This document shows, one piece after another, positions 50,100 to 62,812 of a DNA stretch of 64,000 bases. The position numbers were made by a program, and so were the translations under genes. The first letter of the stretch is position 1. Each line of letters opens with the position of its first letter. Where the stretch lies: positions 992,001 to 1,056,000 of the forward strand of contig NC_091875.1 in the NCBI RefSeq assembly GCF_019399895.1. The letters run 5' to 3'. Below the pieces are notes generated by a model, which did no database searches, had not been told where the DNA came from, and saw only the letters and a program-made list of their open reading frames with translations. This DNA is from Cardiocondyla obscurior. Its lineage: Eukaryota; Arthropoda; Insecta; Hymenoptera; Formicidae.

Positions 50100-50666
50100 A
50101 ATTGTTCTAAAAGAATATTTTAACAAAAATAAGATTAATCTACGTGGTTATGCGCGAGGTACTGTTAGCCGCGTCGAATTTGAGATAACTAAGGTATCTC
50201 GACTTTTCCGCTCGTTGCGTTTATCGCGGAAGATCGAAGGGAACCGGGCCACGCACGTGTTTGCCGTTGGTTGTTTTCGAAAGCCGCTTGCGTTTAACGC
50301 TTCTACCGTGGAAGCTGCTGAGCTAATAGAGAAAATTGTTGATCGTCGTCGTTCGCGACAGGTGCGGTCTGCCAACGTTGGCCTCCGGTTAGACCTTCGT
50401 CGCTGAACTGGACGGAGTCCGTGGTTTCCCGCCGTCAAGGCCTCTTAAAGATGGTTTTCGTCCTCGAGTTTATTACTCGAATACCGTGCATTTATGCCGT
50501 CGCTCGTCTCCCTTGGGTGTGTTCGTTGACCCGTGGCGGAGAAGCGGTCGAGTTAACGCGAAGCGAAGCGCGTGAGAGACGGACGGCGCGAGCACCGAAA
50601 GACAGTAATTGGACTAAACGCCTTTGCCCGGTGTAAAAGTACTTGAGACTGGCACGACTCGAGAAA

Positions 50667-50725
50667 CCAAGGATCCGTGGGCGTGAAGATCCGACGATCC
50701 GATAATTAAGTTCGAAGATTCGGAG
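50667..50725. repeat. short, more degenerate 8-bp periodic tract
   Basis: GGAT/AGAT/CGAT words recur every eight bases (for example AAGGATCC, GAAGATCC, GACGATCC). It resembles the tract at 39780 but is shorter and more diverged. Confidence 0.4.
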
Positions 50726-51247
50726 CTAAAAAAATATATTCCGGGGACCGTGGGCGTAGAGAATTAAAGTTGATGAAATTTATGAAAGGTTAAACCTGTC
50801 CCTTTTCTTTTTTCTTTTTAAATCTCTCTCTTTCTCTTCTGCGTGTGACCAGGTGGACCGTCGATTCTCGGATAATGCGAGAATTTTTGCGTGAGGTTAA
50901 CGAGGTATAATTGCGCGTCGTAACTGTTCTTTAAATCGCAGGAGAATACGAGTTTAATTATTTAATTAACTTTGAATTTTCAATTCTGCAAGATTCCTCG
51001 ACGCGGCGCGATTAAATTTCATTCGCGCGGCCTGGCACTTTTCAAATTGTACTATTACACAACTCCATTCTCCCGACATTAAAAAGCGGCGGCAGGTTCT
51101 TTTATTTCACTTTTAGCGCTCGTAACTTGTGGGCGAGCGTTATGCAAGGCACAATACATCTTGCATAATGTCTTATTTACAAAAATCCCATCGATTGAGA
51201 AACACGAACGGATCCGAGTGCGTCGGTCCATCGTTCATCTCGTCGGC

Positions 51248-51274
51248 CAGCAGCAGCAGCAGCAACAGCAGCAG
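51248..51274 (+). repeat. (CAG)9 trinucleotide tract with one CAA
   Basis: Five CAG, one CAA, then three CAG. Both the Gln frame and the Ser frame are open on either side; the Ser frame spans 51129-51314. Such tracts are common in insect transcription factors, but no flanking conserved domain or splice border was recognised. Confidence 0.85.
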
Positions 51275-53952
51275 CCGCGGCACCGAGTGGGGGCAGAGCG
51301 GAAAGACGGGTTAAACGATGTCAACTCCGGTATTTAACAACATGCACGACGGAGAGAGCCGGCTTTTGACTCGTGTCAAGGGCCTGGGGTCTCGATCGCG
51401 GTAATGACTTTATGAGCGACATCAGTCACCGTGCACGATATTTGCGAACGCCTATATCGTCGTCGTCCAAGGTACAAGGTTCCAAGCATGGCAGAGAGAA
51501 AGAGAAGTAAACGAGAGGAGAAAGCGAAGGAAATTTTAAATAAGAGCTTTACAAGAGCCGTTCCAATTAAACGAAATAAATGTTGATTATAAGTTTGTCT
51601 CGAGGCACCACGTCGAAATGCGGCAAAATCAACAAATAATAACGTTTAAGCATTTAAATTGAAAATTGCAATTCCGCGCCCGGCAAAGACGTCCTTAAAA
51701 CATATTTCAGCGGGGAGCTTTCACGAGGGAATAAACGCGCATGGAAATCGCGAGGAGTAGCCGGGCCGAGGTAGTAAATACGGCGCGTCGTCGGTGGACT
51801 TAACCGGCTGTAATAAAGAGTAAAGTGTAAAGGCTTAATTTAAGAGTGCGTAATTCGTGGGTTTCGGGACGTTGTAATTGGGTGCGTACGCGGGCCGAGA
51901 GTTCCGCGGTTGTAGAGTCGAAGGGCAAAGGAAAAGCTCGATTTACTCGGTGCCGTATCGCCTGTTGAACTTGGACGTTTAAAATTACCCTGCTTAACGA
52001 CACCGTAATTGCACGCCGGATCCGTGGGAACACGGCGGCGGCGGATCCCTTGGCGCGGCCAGTATCGCGCTGGGCTATTTGCGAATCTACGATTTCCACG
52101 ACGGAATTCATAATGCCGGTTCGATCGTGCGGCGTAATGACCCCGCGGAAATACGTCGAATGATACGCTAAAGATAGCTTCCGCCTTGATTGAATCCCGC
52201 GGAGAAAGAGAGAGAAGGAAGGAGAGAGACGGATACTTAATCGTACGATGTCCGGAAGCTTTAAATTCAAATCGCAGATTTAAATACAATATAACGTACA
52301 CATTGTGCCAGTTCCACTTCGTCAGCGGATAACCGCTATTATCAGACGTCACAGGCAATCGATTTATGCCGGTAAATTATTGAAGATTCATTATTTCTAT
52401 AGGTCGTACGAAAGCGGCATCAACGTTAGAAATCACGCTCCGTATTATTCATATACGCGGCAAAGTAATAAAATGAGGAAGAACGATTATAACAACGACG
52501 GGAATATAAGAATACGGCTGAATCTCTCATTTGCATTAATAGTTCGGGGTTATTGCCGATTTCTCTTGCGGCTACGACCGTCCAATCAGCTAATTAAGAA
52601 AAAGAATGTTTAATGCTCCATAAGCGTTGCCGCGAAGAGACCCTAGGCGCGCCTCGAAGAACGGCCGATATTCTCGTCAGCTTTTATTTCCTTCTTAAAT
52701 CGCGGTATTAACACGTTTCCGCGTTGCGGCGTACGCAACGTTTTTATTCAGCCGGCGTCGATCGCGATCACCGAATATTATCGCTCCGAGATACTTTTCT
52801 CTAATTCTTTTTATTTATTTATTTATTTTTTTTTGCGTGCGGCAAACTCGCTTCCGAAGACGTTCGTTTTCTCATTTCCGCGAGACGGGCGCGATAAATT
52901 CTGACGGTGGCGTCGACAAACATCATAACGAAATCCGTCTCGGGGGCGCGAGATGCGGCATGAAGACCTTCCTCGGCGGCGAGAGATCGCAGCATCGATT
53001 ACACGCCTGGTAAGGTCAGAGACCCGCGATCTGGTTGGCAGGCCATGTGTACCGACCCCGGCCGTACCTCTAAACAATACCGCGCAACCGCGTGTGCATC
53101 TGTGCATGCGAGAGCGCGGTGCCCATGCGAATCGTCCCGCGAATCATCCGCGAAAACGCGGGATTCACGCCTCGGCTCGAACGGTTGCGCCACTGGTCCC
53201 GTGACGAAAGCGTCACAAACACGCGGGACACTCCGGGCCGCTTTCACATTTCGGCTCGCAGCTGCTGCTTGGAAGAGCGATTGCAAAATTCTCATTTTGG
53301 CGAACAATATTTCCGAGGCTCGCTCACGCACCTCGCCGAGTCAGCCTGACAAATTGATATTCGTTTCGCGTCTTCACGCCTGTTTCCTAATTGCCTGCCG
53401 GGCCTCGGCGGTTCGCGAGAAGCGCAGCTCCGGAGCGTTGAAAAAAAAAAAAAAAAAGCGATCGGATGGAAGTCCGATTGAAAAATACGCTTACACGTCG
53501 CGCGAGTTCGCGTGACCGTTAACACACGCGGCGAAAAAGGAGGAAGGAATCGGGGCGGGAGGGCCGACGAGTTTTACAGAGGGTCCGGTAACTTTGCTAA
53601 CCACCGGTCAGATGCGTTATTAGCTCTCGGGAGATTTTAGGGGGTAATAGAAGCGCGCCGAGGGAACGCGAGGCCGGTAGCCTCTCTACGGGGCGCATGC
53701 TCATGGTTCGTAGGGTTTTACGATCCGTGTAATCGATGCTGCGATCAGCGCGCGAGGTCTTACGTTGCACCTTCCACGTTGCCCACGAATGGCTTCGTTG
53801 CGCCCGTTAATCCCGCTGCTAAATCTTATCGTTAGACAGTTTCAGCGCAGGAAACCCTTTATCGGCTTAGAAAGTCTTTCCCGAAGGAGAGTATCCGAGA
53901 CTTTGGAATAAAAGTCATCTCGGTGTTAACCGTCGAATCGTCACGGAGAGTG

Positions 53953-53991
53953 TTAACCTTCAGACGGAACACTGGGTCACAATGACCCAGG
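53953..53991 (+). mobile_element. possible piggyBac-type terminal sequence with inner inverted repeat
   Basis: Starts TTAACCTTCAGACGG. A perfect 8-bp inverted motif, CTGGGTCA (53972-53979) and TGACCCAG (53983-53990) with a 3-bp loop, follows 11 bases inward. This end-plus-inner-palindrome layout is the best of the three candidates. It runs into AT-rich sequence. No partner end or transposase was seen in the next 2 kb. Confidence 0.35.
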
Positions 53992-56018
53992 GATAATTTT
54001 CAAAAGTCACAATTATTCGATAATTTACTTATTCATTATTATTATTTCTTATCTTTAATATCTTTAATGTATTTGTTCTCCTTAATGCCTGAGAAAAAAA
54101 AATTGCGTTAAAATTGGTACATTAGATACCAGAACGAAAAAAAAGAAACGGAATGGTCAAGATAGCGTTTCATTCGAGAGTTAATACATGAAATATTACG
54201 CGTTTCTCCATGGAGGAAATATTTTTATACAGGCATTTTATAAAAAATGCCGTTAAATTGTGGGACCACAGAAATTGTCATCGATCGACTATAAATCGAG
54301 AGGCGGAATGGTATTATCTTACATTTTCTCTGAATAAAAGATAGCGCGTTTCTCGGGCGATGTGTACCGAGTCTTTTTCTCCCCATTTTACGTAACCTCC
54401 CATCGATATTAAATATTGGATGCTACGTTCTACCTCGCGAGTCTCTTACTCGAAGGCACGCACAATTTAAACCGACGCTGCTCGTTTAAGTATTCACGCT
54501 CTATTAACCCGCGCCGTTTCATCAGCAGGATGAAGCTTTATTGATCTCGGATACCTCGTTGCCGCTCGCTTTTCGAGACCGGCTGCGACTTATCACGGCG
54601 TTTACCTTGATGCCTCTCGTCTCGCGTTCGCGCGCCGGCCGGCCGAGTGCACTACACGTCGAAGGTGCGCGTTATCTGTTTAATATCTCGCCTCTAAGTA
54701 AAGCCGATTCGTTGCCGGGCGGGATTTGCAAAACGGATTGTTGTTGCTGTTTCGCGGCGCTATCGCGAGGCCGTGGGTGTCGGTCATGCTTTAAAGTGCC
54801 TCTTTCTCCCGTCGATTCGTCGCGGATGCGGCGCACGAAGGCGCATTCGAGGATGCGAAATACAAACGGCCGACCAAGGCCGGCGACTCTCTCGGTAAGG
54901 CGGGATGAGTATTACGGTGGCCATAAAGCGGGGTCCTTGAGCGACACTGAAAGCCGTGAAAGAAGCACGAAAAAGAAAGAAAGCGCGCGTATGACTAACA
55001 ATTATTGCTAATGGGAAAACCGCGGGGATTGTATGCTAATGCCGTCGTTTTCACTCCTGACTGCGAGCGAATCGCGGAATCTTAACGAGAGGCCCCCAAA
55101 GCCACTGCCACCTTTCTTTCGCCCGTCAAGTGCCCGTCACTCTGGCAGTCTCTTCAAATCGAATAACAAAAAAAAAAAATAAAAAATAAAAAAAAGAAGA
55201 AAGAAAAAAAAATCCGGCTGGAAATCTGCCGTCTCTACGTTCACGAGAGGTATACCGAATAAAAAATCGAAAAGATTGGACCGAGTCGGCTACGGTGTTG
55301 ATGTTTATCTTCCGTCATTAGTATTGCACGCCGTGGCTCATAAAAGTATAAGTAAGAATTTAATTCAGGATGCACAATGATTCGAGTATTTTGCAATATA
55401 AAATCCTCGCGGTGTCGAGCCGCGCCTATCTTCTTACCGCGAAGAAACGAGGCCGGCGATTAAACTTGATGTGCGGCACCCGTGCCGCAATTTACGACGA
55501 TTTTTACGCACGCACCCGTTGTTACGAGTGGCCGACGTAGTTGATTAGCGGCAGAGCATCGTCCGCGTCTTCCAATCTCTATTCCACAGACTTTTTCTAT
55601 TCCTAACCCATCATTTATACCGTAATTAACAAACTAATTATTATTATTTATTAATATTGTGTACTTTAGCACGTATCATATACTTATAAACACATCGTCT
55701 TAAATTCCACTCATTACTCGATAAAAATCAATCCTACATCGAAATGCGTTCGGAAGTAAAAAATATCCGCCTACCGAAAGGCCGAATCGTCACCTCATCG
55801 TGATCGGAAACCCGATTTTCGCGAGCTCCGTTCAAATTCTTGAGCGTACGGAAAAGTAATCGCGCGGAGAACAAAAAGACGACGACATTTAGGACTTCGC
55901 ATATTATTTATTGTGTTTGAGAGGACGTCAGAAGTTTCATGTATCGGTGCGAGGAAACGTCGATGTATCTTCAAATGCATTACATCGTCGGTTTCTAGCC
56001 CAGAAGGGGAGTGAAGAA

Positions 56019-56044
56019 GAGAGAGAGAGAGAGAGAGAGAGAGA
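56019..56044. repeat. (GA)13 microsatellite
   Basis: Thirteen uninterrupted GA units. Confidence 0.95.
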
Positions 56045-58147
56045 TGGGGGGAGAACGAGTTGTACACGCGGAATAGCCGTCGAGGAAACGCGTAGGAAGA
56101 TCGATAGGCACCTCGTTGGTCGTACCCTCGTCCACACGCACGTATGTACATGCTTCTCAAGTCGTTCCTTATCGCAGGTGTGAATACGCAAATCGACATG
56201 CGTGCGTACACGCTCCGCGCCGATATTGCCGAGCCGTCGCGAGAGGTGTGGGGTTCAAAGGGCCTCTAAACCATATTTTATGCAACGTTACTCACTCGAC
56301 GTACTACCGATGGTCATAAACGCGGTCGGAACCTCTACGTTTCGTCCGCCAATACGACCTTTAAAGATGGGCTTCGAGCGCAGCCTCCTCGCGCGCGTAC
56401 ACGCTCGATCGCGCGTAGAGACGCGCGCGGATGATCGGCCGCGCCGCGAGAGCGAAACGTCGCGGTCAGATAGAGACGTTTATTGCGAAGGTTAACGCGT
56501 TGCTCACCGCGAAGCAGCGGCCTCGTAGCGGTACCCGAGTTCGTGTTAAGATTAGCGTAAAACTGTAAGCCGCCCGTTTCCCCCTGTTATTTAAATTGTA
56601 GCGTCATGCGTATCAACTGCGCCTCGCGAAGCTCGGCGAAACTGCGGAAGACGCTAAGGTCGTGTGGTAATAAAAAATATAACGGCAGCGTGAAACGAAA
56701 ACTTATAAATAGATATGACAACTTTTCAATATTTCAATTGATATAAAAAATCTTTAAAAATGCTCCGTTATTCCCGTATAAAATAAAAATTTTAAAAAAT
56801 TTAATATTTAATTTGTTATTTAAAAAAAATCGTATTATGTATACCTAGGTGATCGCGATGGTATATTGCAATCGTGGCCGTATTCATAAATGCGACGTTA
56901 CGTTAATGGATCGTGTTTCCACTTACTAGTATTCCACTTACGAGGAAGACCGTGCGTACGATTTTCTTGATTTTTTTTTTTTTTTCTTTCTTCGAGTTTC
57001 ACGTGATCTTTGAGAATGCCTCTATCGTGATAGGTCATTGCTTAACTGCGCTTACGAGATACAATCGGCGGTACGTCCTACGGTGCCTCAACAATAGACG
57101 CTGAAAGTACATTCGACACCTTCGTCGTTACGTAAATCAAATCTTATGAACGATAATCGCGTTCACACCTATACACAGTCGCATTCAGAACATCTGACTC
57201 GACTCCAAAACGGGCAGACGCTTAAATCCTTCTCTCTTACTTTGTTTTATACAAAATGTTCCGAGTGGGAGGAAATTTAATATTTTTCATAAACATCACT
57301 ATTGCAGATTATCTCAGACTTTAACATTTCTGTTTGCGCAAAATTTACCTTTTTAAAACGGTGTAATTGATCAACATTTCAATAAATTTTTCAACAGACA
57401 CCGTACTAATCCTCTCGATATTAAATCAATCCTCATAATTTATTCTCAACTCACATTTCGCAATAAATAAGACAACGTCGACGAGAGATTAGGTTTTAAG
57501 ATAAATTAAATTAAATTTTAAAACAAATCAAAGTTTTAGAAGTACAGTTTTACCAAATGATAAATAACTGTTTTATTCTACTTATCAAATCTGAATGCCG
57601 AAGTTTGCGGGAAAGATTCTTAATGAGATTGATAGAAATTGGTGGCAATCGAAACCAAGAAGGAAATGGGATTCGTGTGGCGCGTAAGCGCGGGTGCATT
57701 CCACGGTGATTGGTAAGCGCGCCGCGCGATGTACATACGTCCACGTCCGCGCGTTGAAATTGACGTTGCGATAAAGTTTTACTGCTTTCTCGATAGTCGC
57801 CGAGTCAAAGCTGCGCGATAAGGCAAGGTCGGTAACCGACCCTCCTTTCCTGTTCGAGATACGTCGCCGTAATAGCGTACGTGACACACGTGTACACTAC
57901 GGGCCGAGGCGTGTATTGCCTTCCTGTCGTTAGAAAGCCGTGCGATCAGGCTCAGCGAAATGGGAATTATTTTTATCGGAGCTACGCACGGAGAACGCCT
58001 GATCATTACTGCATCCCTCGGGGAAAAGGTGTTCGAAAGATCGCGCCAATACTTTTATATCCCGTCAATCATTCATCGGAGCGACAGACCTACGAGAGCC
58101 GAACGTATAAATTATTAAATTGGACGATAAAACGCGACGAAAGAATA

Positions 58148-58152
<5 letters not shown>

Positions 58153-58199
<47 letters not shown>
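58153..58199. repeat. (AT)n microsatellite, 47 bp
   Basis: Uninterrupted alternating AT. It is self-complementary, so it can form a cruciform and is likely polymorphic. Confidence 0.97.
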
Positions 58200-58205
<6 letters not shown>

Positions 58206-61200
58206 TCTTCTATATCTCGGCTTAACAGTAAAAAAAAATTGCGTGCTCTTTAGTATCACATTAATCAAGATAATCTCGGTCCTTTTAATTCGCTCGTAGT
58301 CGTGAGAAACGCCGATAGCGCACCAATATACTTCAGCGCGCACAATACAATTGCCTCTAAATTGTCCGAGGGGACGAACTGCAAAAGTAAATCGGGATAA
58401 GCTAATCATCATCCTCGCGCTCGTTCGAAACTCGCCATCGCCCTCCGACGTATCGCCGTACCCTGCAGTCATCACGGTAAATCGTGATGATCGCTGCGAG
58501 TCGCGATCGCGACAATGGGTGTCGTAGGAGGGTGTGATTTATGGGATTGCGGATACTTACGGTAAATCTCCGACAAACACACCGCGGCGGAAAGATACGG
58601 TCGGATATAAGCAGCGGCCGCGCGATGCACGCGTATAACGCACAAAGTCGCGAAATACGCGCAATAGGCGCGCCTCCCCCCGCGCCGGCTCGAAAATTCC
58701 CGCTCTTCCGCGCCGTCTTTCCCATAAATTCAATAATCTCGTCGTCCTCAAATACCGCCCGGTAAACCCCACTTTCGCACGCCGTTCACGTAGCGACTGC
58801 TCTCCGCGCGCTTCGATCGACACGCTTTCGTCCCGGCGCCGAAGGCGCGCCCGACGAAATCGCTGTTCTGTTCCATTCGCCAAAGCTGCGGCGTGCCGCC
58901 GAAATTATCGCGCCGGCACGTGCCACGATTTTCCGATAAGCTCGCCGAAACTGTCTAGTCCGCGTGAGTTAAGGATCGATCATGCGTTCGATTTCGCGTT
59001 CCGGAGATTGCAGCCGCGGCTAAACAATAACGAGTCGAAGACATCGGATATCTCAGTTACTCGAATCATCGCTCTGACCGAAGTACGAATTTATAAATCA
59101 TCAAGAGAAAAATGTTTCAAGTATTTCCGTGGCATTTCCGACAAGTCTCAAACGAATATAGGTACAGGCGAAAGTGTTTACCCCAATTATTAGAAACTAT
59201 TAAAATTAATTTATTATGCCGTGGAAGATTCCAAAGAGGGAGAGAGATTTACGCTGCGGCCGCACATGTGCCGAGGGATTCGACGAAAGATTAAAGGTAC
59301 TGACCGTATCGCGGGGAAGATCGAGGTCCTAGTTTAATATTGACATTACGTGCCAGCCTCTTTGTACATACAATGTGTACGCCGGCATGACACACATGCT
59401 CGCGCGAGATTCAAGGGGTGGCGGCGCAAACACACTCGCACGCTTCTAATCCCCGGGATGCGCCAAATATTCCCGGATACCGAAAACCGCCTCGGTATGC
59501 CAACGGAATTTCCCAGAAAACCTCCGACGGTTACATCTCCCTCTCGGATTCCATCCGCGCTCTCAATTCGGCGATCGCTAAATCTTGTTCATCTCGTCTG
59601 CGAATTAAAATCAGCGGCTCGATATATCCGCGATTTAATCCCCGGTACAAAAATATGCACGACGCTTATAAATGATCCTCGAGTTCCTTGCACCTACTTA
59701 AATGTATCTATATTGAATATAGATTGTATCAAATTTCAAGCTTTTGTCTGATATTCCGTGATACGTGAAATGACGTGATGGGGTCGAATGACCGATCGAG
59801 CGAATTAATTTATTAGATGAAGGAGGACGTGGGGGAGAGCGGGTCGGAAAGAAGTGGCGCGTATTCGGACGGAATTTCATATTGATTGTTATATGATTTC
59901 GCTGCCGTCGGCAAAAGGGGCCGGACCTCCCCCCGTCTTTCCGTCGGCCGAATCAGAAATACTAAAATAATGTCGTTGGTGGCCATCGACGTTATTGCCG
60001 GCGATTTGTCTCCGACTCCGCCGGGCCGTCCGAGCTTAGCGCCAAGACAAATTTCTGCCGTAACGATATTTCATGATTGTCTGACTCAGATCATCTCGAA
60101 AAATCCAGAACGGAAATTACGGGGATACCGCGCGTATTTTCGCTAAATATACCGCAAATTGGACCGAGAAATAACCGCGGAAATAGTGGAGTAATTACCG
60201 CGAGGTTTTCTCATCGCTTGCACCTAATCGCGTTAGGTGCGCGTATTAGTTAATTCTATTCACGACAAAAGAAAAAAAAAAAAAACATTCGTCAGGCAAC
60301 TGCAAATAGTAATTAATTCTTAACACTTAAAACATTTTCGCTCCTTCAGCGGCACGAAGAAACAAATATGAAATTGCGACATACATTATGGATCGTCGCG
60401 ACATGACGGTGACCCCGTCATTACGTTGTCGTTATGGTACAGCCGACGAGAAATTAATTCACCGGCGACCGGTCCGCGCCAGGACTGTTTCGCCTTTCCG
60501 GAAACCGTATTCGGCAACACGTGACCTCGGGTTTTTACGAAGCAGGGCGCGGATGAATTCGCGAACGTAACGCGGTGAACGGAGGAGAGTCGCTCGTTAG
60601 GCGCTGCTCGTTACGGCCGAGCCGTAAACCGTCGGTCTTAATTAAGAAATGCTAATTCGGCGATTTAATCCGTCGATTCGATACGGAAGACCCACTTTTA
60701 ATTTTTTTTTTTCTTTTTTTTTTTATACCTGCCCGTCGCGCTCGCGAAATTGAGAAGTGCAATAAACGTCGCGGCAGCTTCGCTCGCATATTCAATTACT
60801 CATCGCCGAGGATCGGCGCGTCGCGCAACGCAACACCGAGATAAATCGGTTTTATAGATCTCTCGCGTGTTATGGTCTGGAAAGTCTGCGGTTAGCCGGC
60901 AAGCCGAACGAAACCTGCGATCTCGTGCGTTTCCCACGAGGCGTGCCTTCCTTCTGCGTTAACATTTAGGTGCAGCTGCAACGGTAGTTCCGCGCGTGGT
61001 TACTTTGGTTAGCGACCGTTCGAGGAATCCTTGAACGCAACTCCAACTACTTGTTGTGCATCCGTGATTTAATTTTAATCTAAACATTATATGCAGAAGG
61101 AAAGCTTATTTTTAATAACGCTTATTTTTAATAACGCTTCTTGTTAACCGTAAAACTAATTTTTTTTTTCCTTTTTCAACCAAACTATTCTTATCGAGCA

Positions 61201-61897
61201 ACATTGAAACCCCGCGATCCCTCAATCGCTAGCAAAGAAATTCTACGATCCGTAAAGAGCCGTCGTAGGCGGGCTCGGACGTTACGCTTCCGTCTTCTTT
61301 GACCGCGGTCATCTCCCGAATCCCTATCGGGGCTTCCGCAGTCACGAAATACACGCTCGGCAGAGGTTCCATTAAAAGCTATTAGCCATTAAAGCGTCGA
61401 AATATTTTATGCGCAACGGCGGAGGCGTATAACGGGTAGTTATACAAGGCGCCCCTAAGTTACGATCGCTATCCGAAGCACCGGCGTGTTCGAAAACAAG
61501 GGAAAATCTAGGGCACTCCACCAACCCCTCCGCGAATCGATCTACGCAGCCTCCGACGTACTTTTGATCCCATTTGGCTTCGACATTGCGCCAAGGCACT
61601 TACGCTCGCTCACGGATCGGGCCTGCTCTTTGAGATAACCGTCGACAGAATGTGTAGACATAGGTGTAGACGCGGGGCATAGGCGCGGAACGCGAGCGCA
61701 GACTCCCCCGGATTTTCCCCGGACCCCTTTTGAATCGGGATTCCCGGAGCTTTAATACCGCGGCTGCGTACACACGCGTCGCGCCGCGCTGCTGCCTCCG
61801 CAAGCGGCAGCAACAGGAGAGAAAAGATTATTTTCCCCGAATTACGAAAGAAGCGCGCGCGATTGCGGGCACGGGGGCTGAAAAAACACGCCTGGAA

Positions 61898-61918
61898 TTT
61901 TTTTTTTTTTTTTTTTTT
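61898..61918. repeat. poly(T) run, 21 nt
   Basis: An uninterrupted T run within a CpG-rich block. Confidence 0.9.
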
Positions 61919-62300
61919 CTTCGCCACGGAGAGACGGCGGTCTTTCGTGCCCGGCACGCAGTCGGACAAGCGAGGGAATTATGAGCGACGCCGGGGTGCG
62001 GATCGCGAGCCTAAATAAATAATGTCGAGCTTTAACCTGAACCTTTTCGCTTAAGCGAGGAATCTCCGCTCGCAGCCTCGTCGTTTTTCCACCGTACGGA
62101 AGGTTGCTTACACTTTTCATTCGCGCGGACGCGTCCGGCCCTTCGTCCGGAGTACGTCTATCTTCCGGTTCCCCGATGCATTAATGCAATTTGTTAATTA
62201 GATCCGCGACGCGGAAGGGTTCGGAAGGCTGCGAAAACATCGGTGAGCGAACCTGAGCGCCGCGAGAAGCCAATTAAGACGTACAAGAACCCACTCCCTT

Positions 62301-62310
62301 CCCCCCCCCC
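62301..62310. repeat. poly(C) run, 10 nt
   Basis: Ten C in a row followed by GGG. The window's other long G/C homopolymer is the G10 at 4401-4410. Confidence 0.9.
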
Positions 62311-62769
62311 GGGCTTCCACCGCTTTCTGCCACGTTGGATTATTCCGTTAGCGAAAATTCCGGGAACGCGAGCTCGCTGTTTAGCCCGAGATAGCTTATT
62401 AATCACGAATCACGACAAAGTTAACGATGAACGCGACAATTCACCTTGACACTTTTCACGTTAATTAATCTTTCTTTTCGCCAAATTAATATTCAGTCGA
62501 TTTTCAATATTTAAGGCAGGACTCTTTAATAAATTTCGTACGATTCGTGATTCTTCGAGAATTCGTACTGAAATGAGAATGACGTTGGATTCGAAATACT
62601 TCGATACTCTTAGCGTTATTTCACTGACTCTCGTAAGTTCTTTTTATCAAAAGAGAGGTTCGCTCGCCCTGGCGGGGCGCGACAAGGCCGAAGGATATAA
62701 GTGCGGGATCCGATGGTCGAAATAAATGGAAATAAATAACCGAGGGCGGAAGCGGGAGCGCGGTCCTCG

Positions 62770-62812
62770 AGGGTGGCGTGGCGGAACGACGAGGCGGAGG
62801 TGGCGGTGGCGG
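62770..62812. other. G-rich GGN-repeat patch, possible two-tier quadruplex
   Basis: More than eight GG pairs spaced by one to five bases on the + strand, such as GGAGGTGGCGGTGGCGG. It could form a weak two-tetrad quadruplex, or reflect a coding-like Gly/Arg repeat in the 62726-63058 frame. No domain is seen. Confidence 0.35.

Noticed and set aside
59886..60146. Frame containing S-L-V-A-I-D-V-I, resembling a kinase V-A-I-K strand
   Set aside because: The lysine is Asp, the following residues do not match a kinase N-lobe, and no acceptor sits at the right place.
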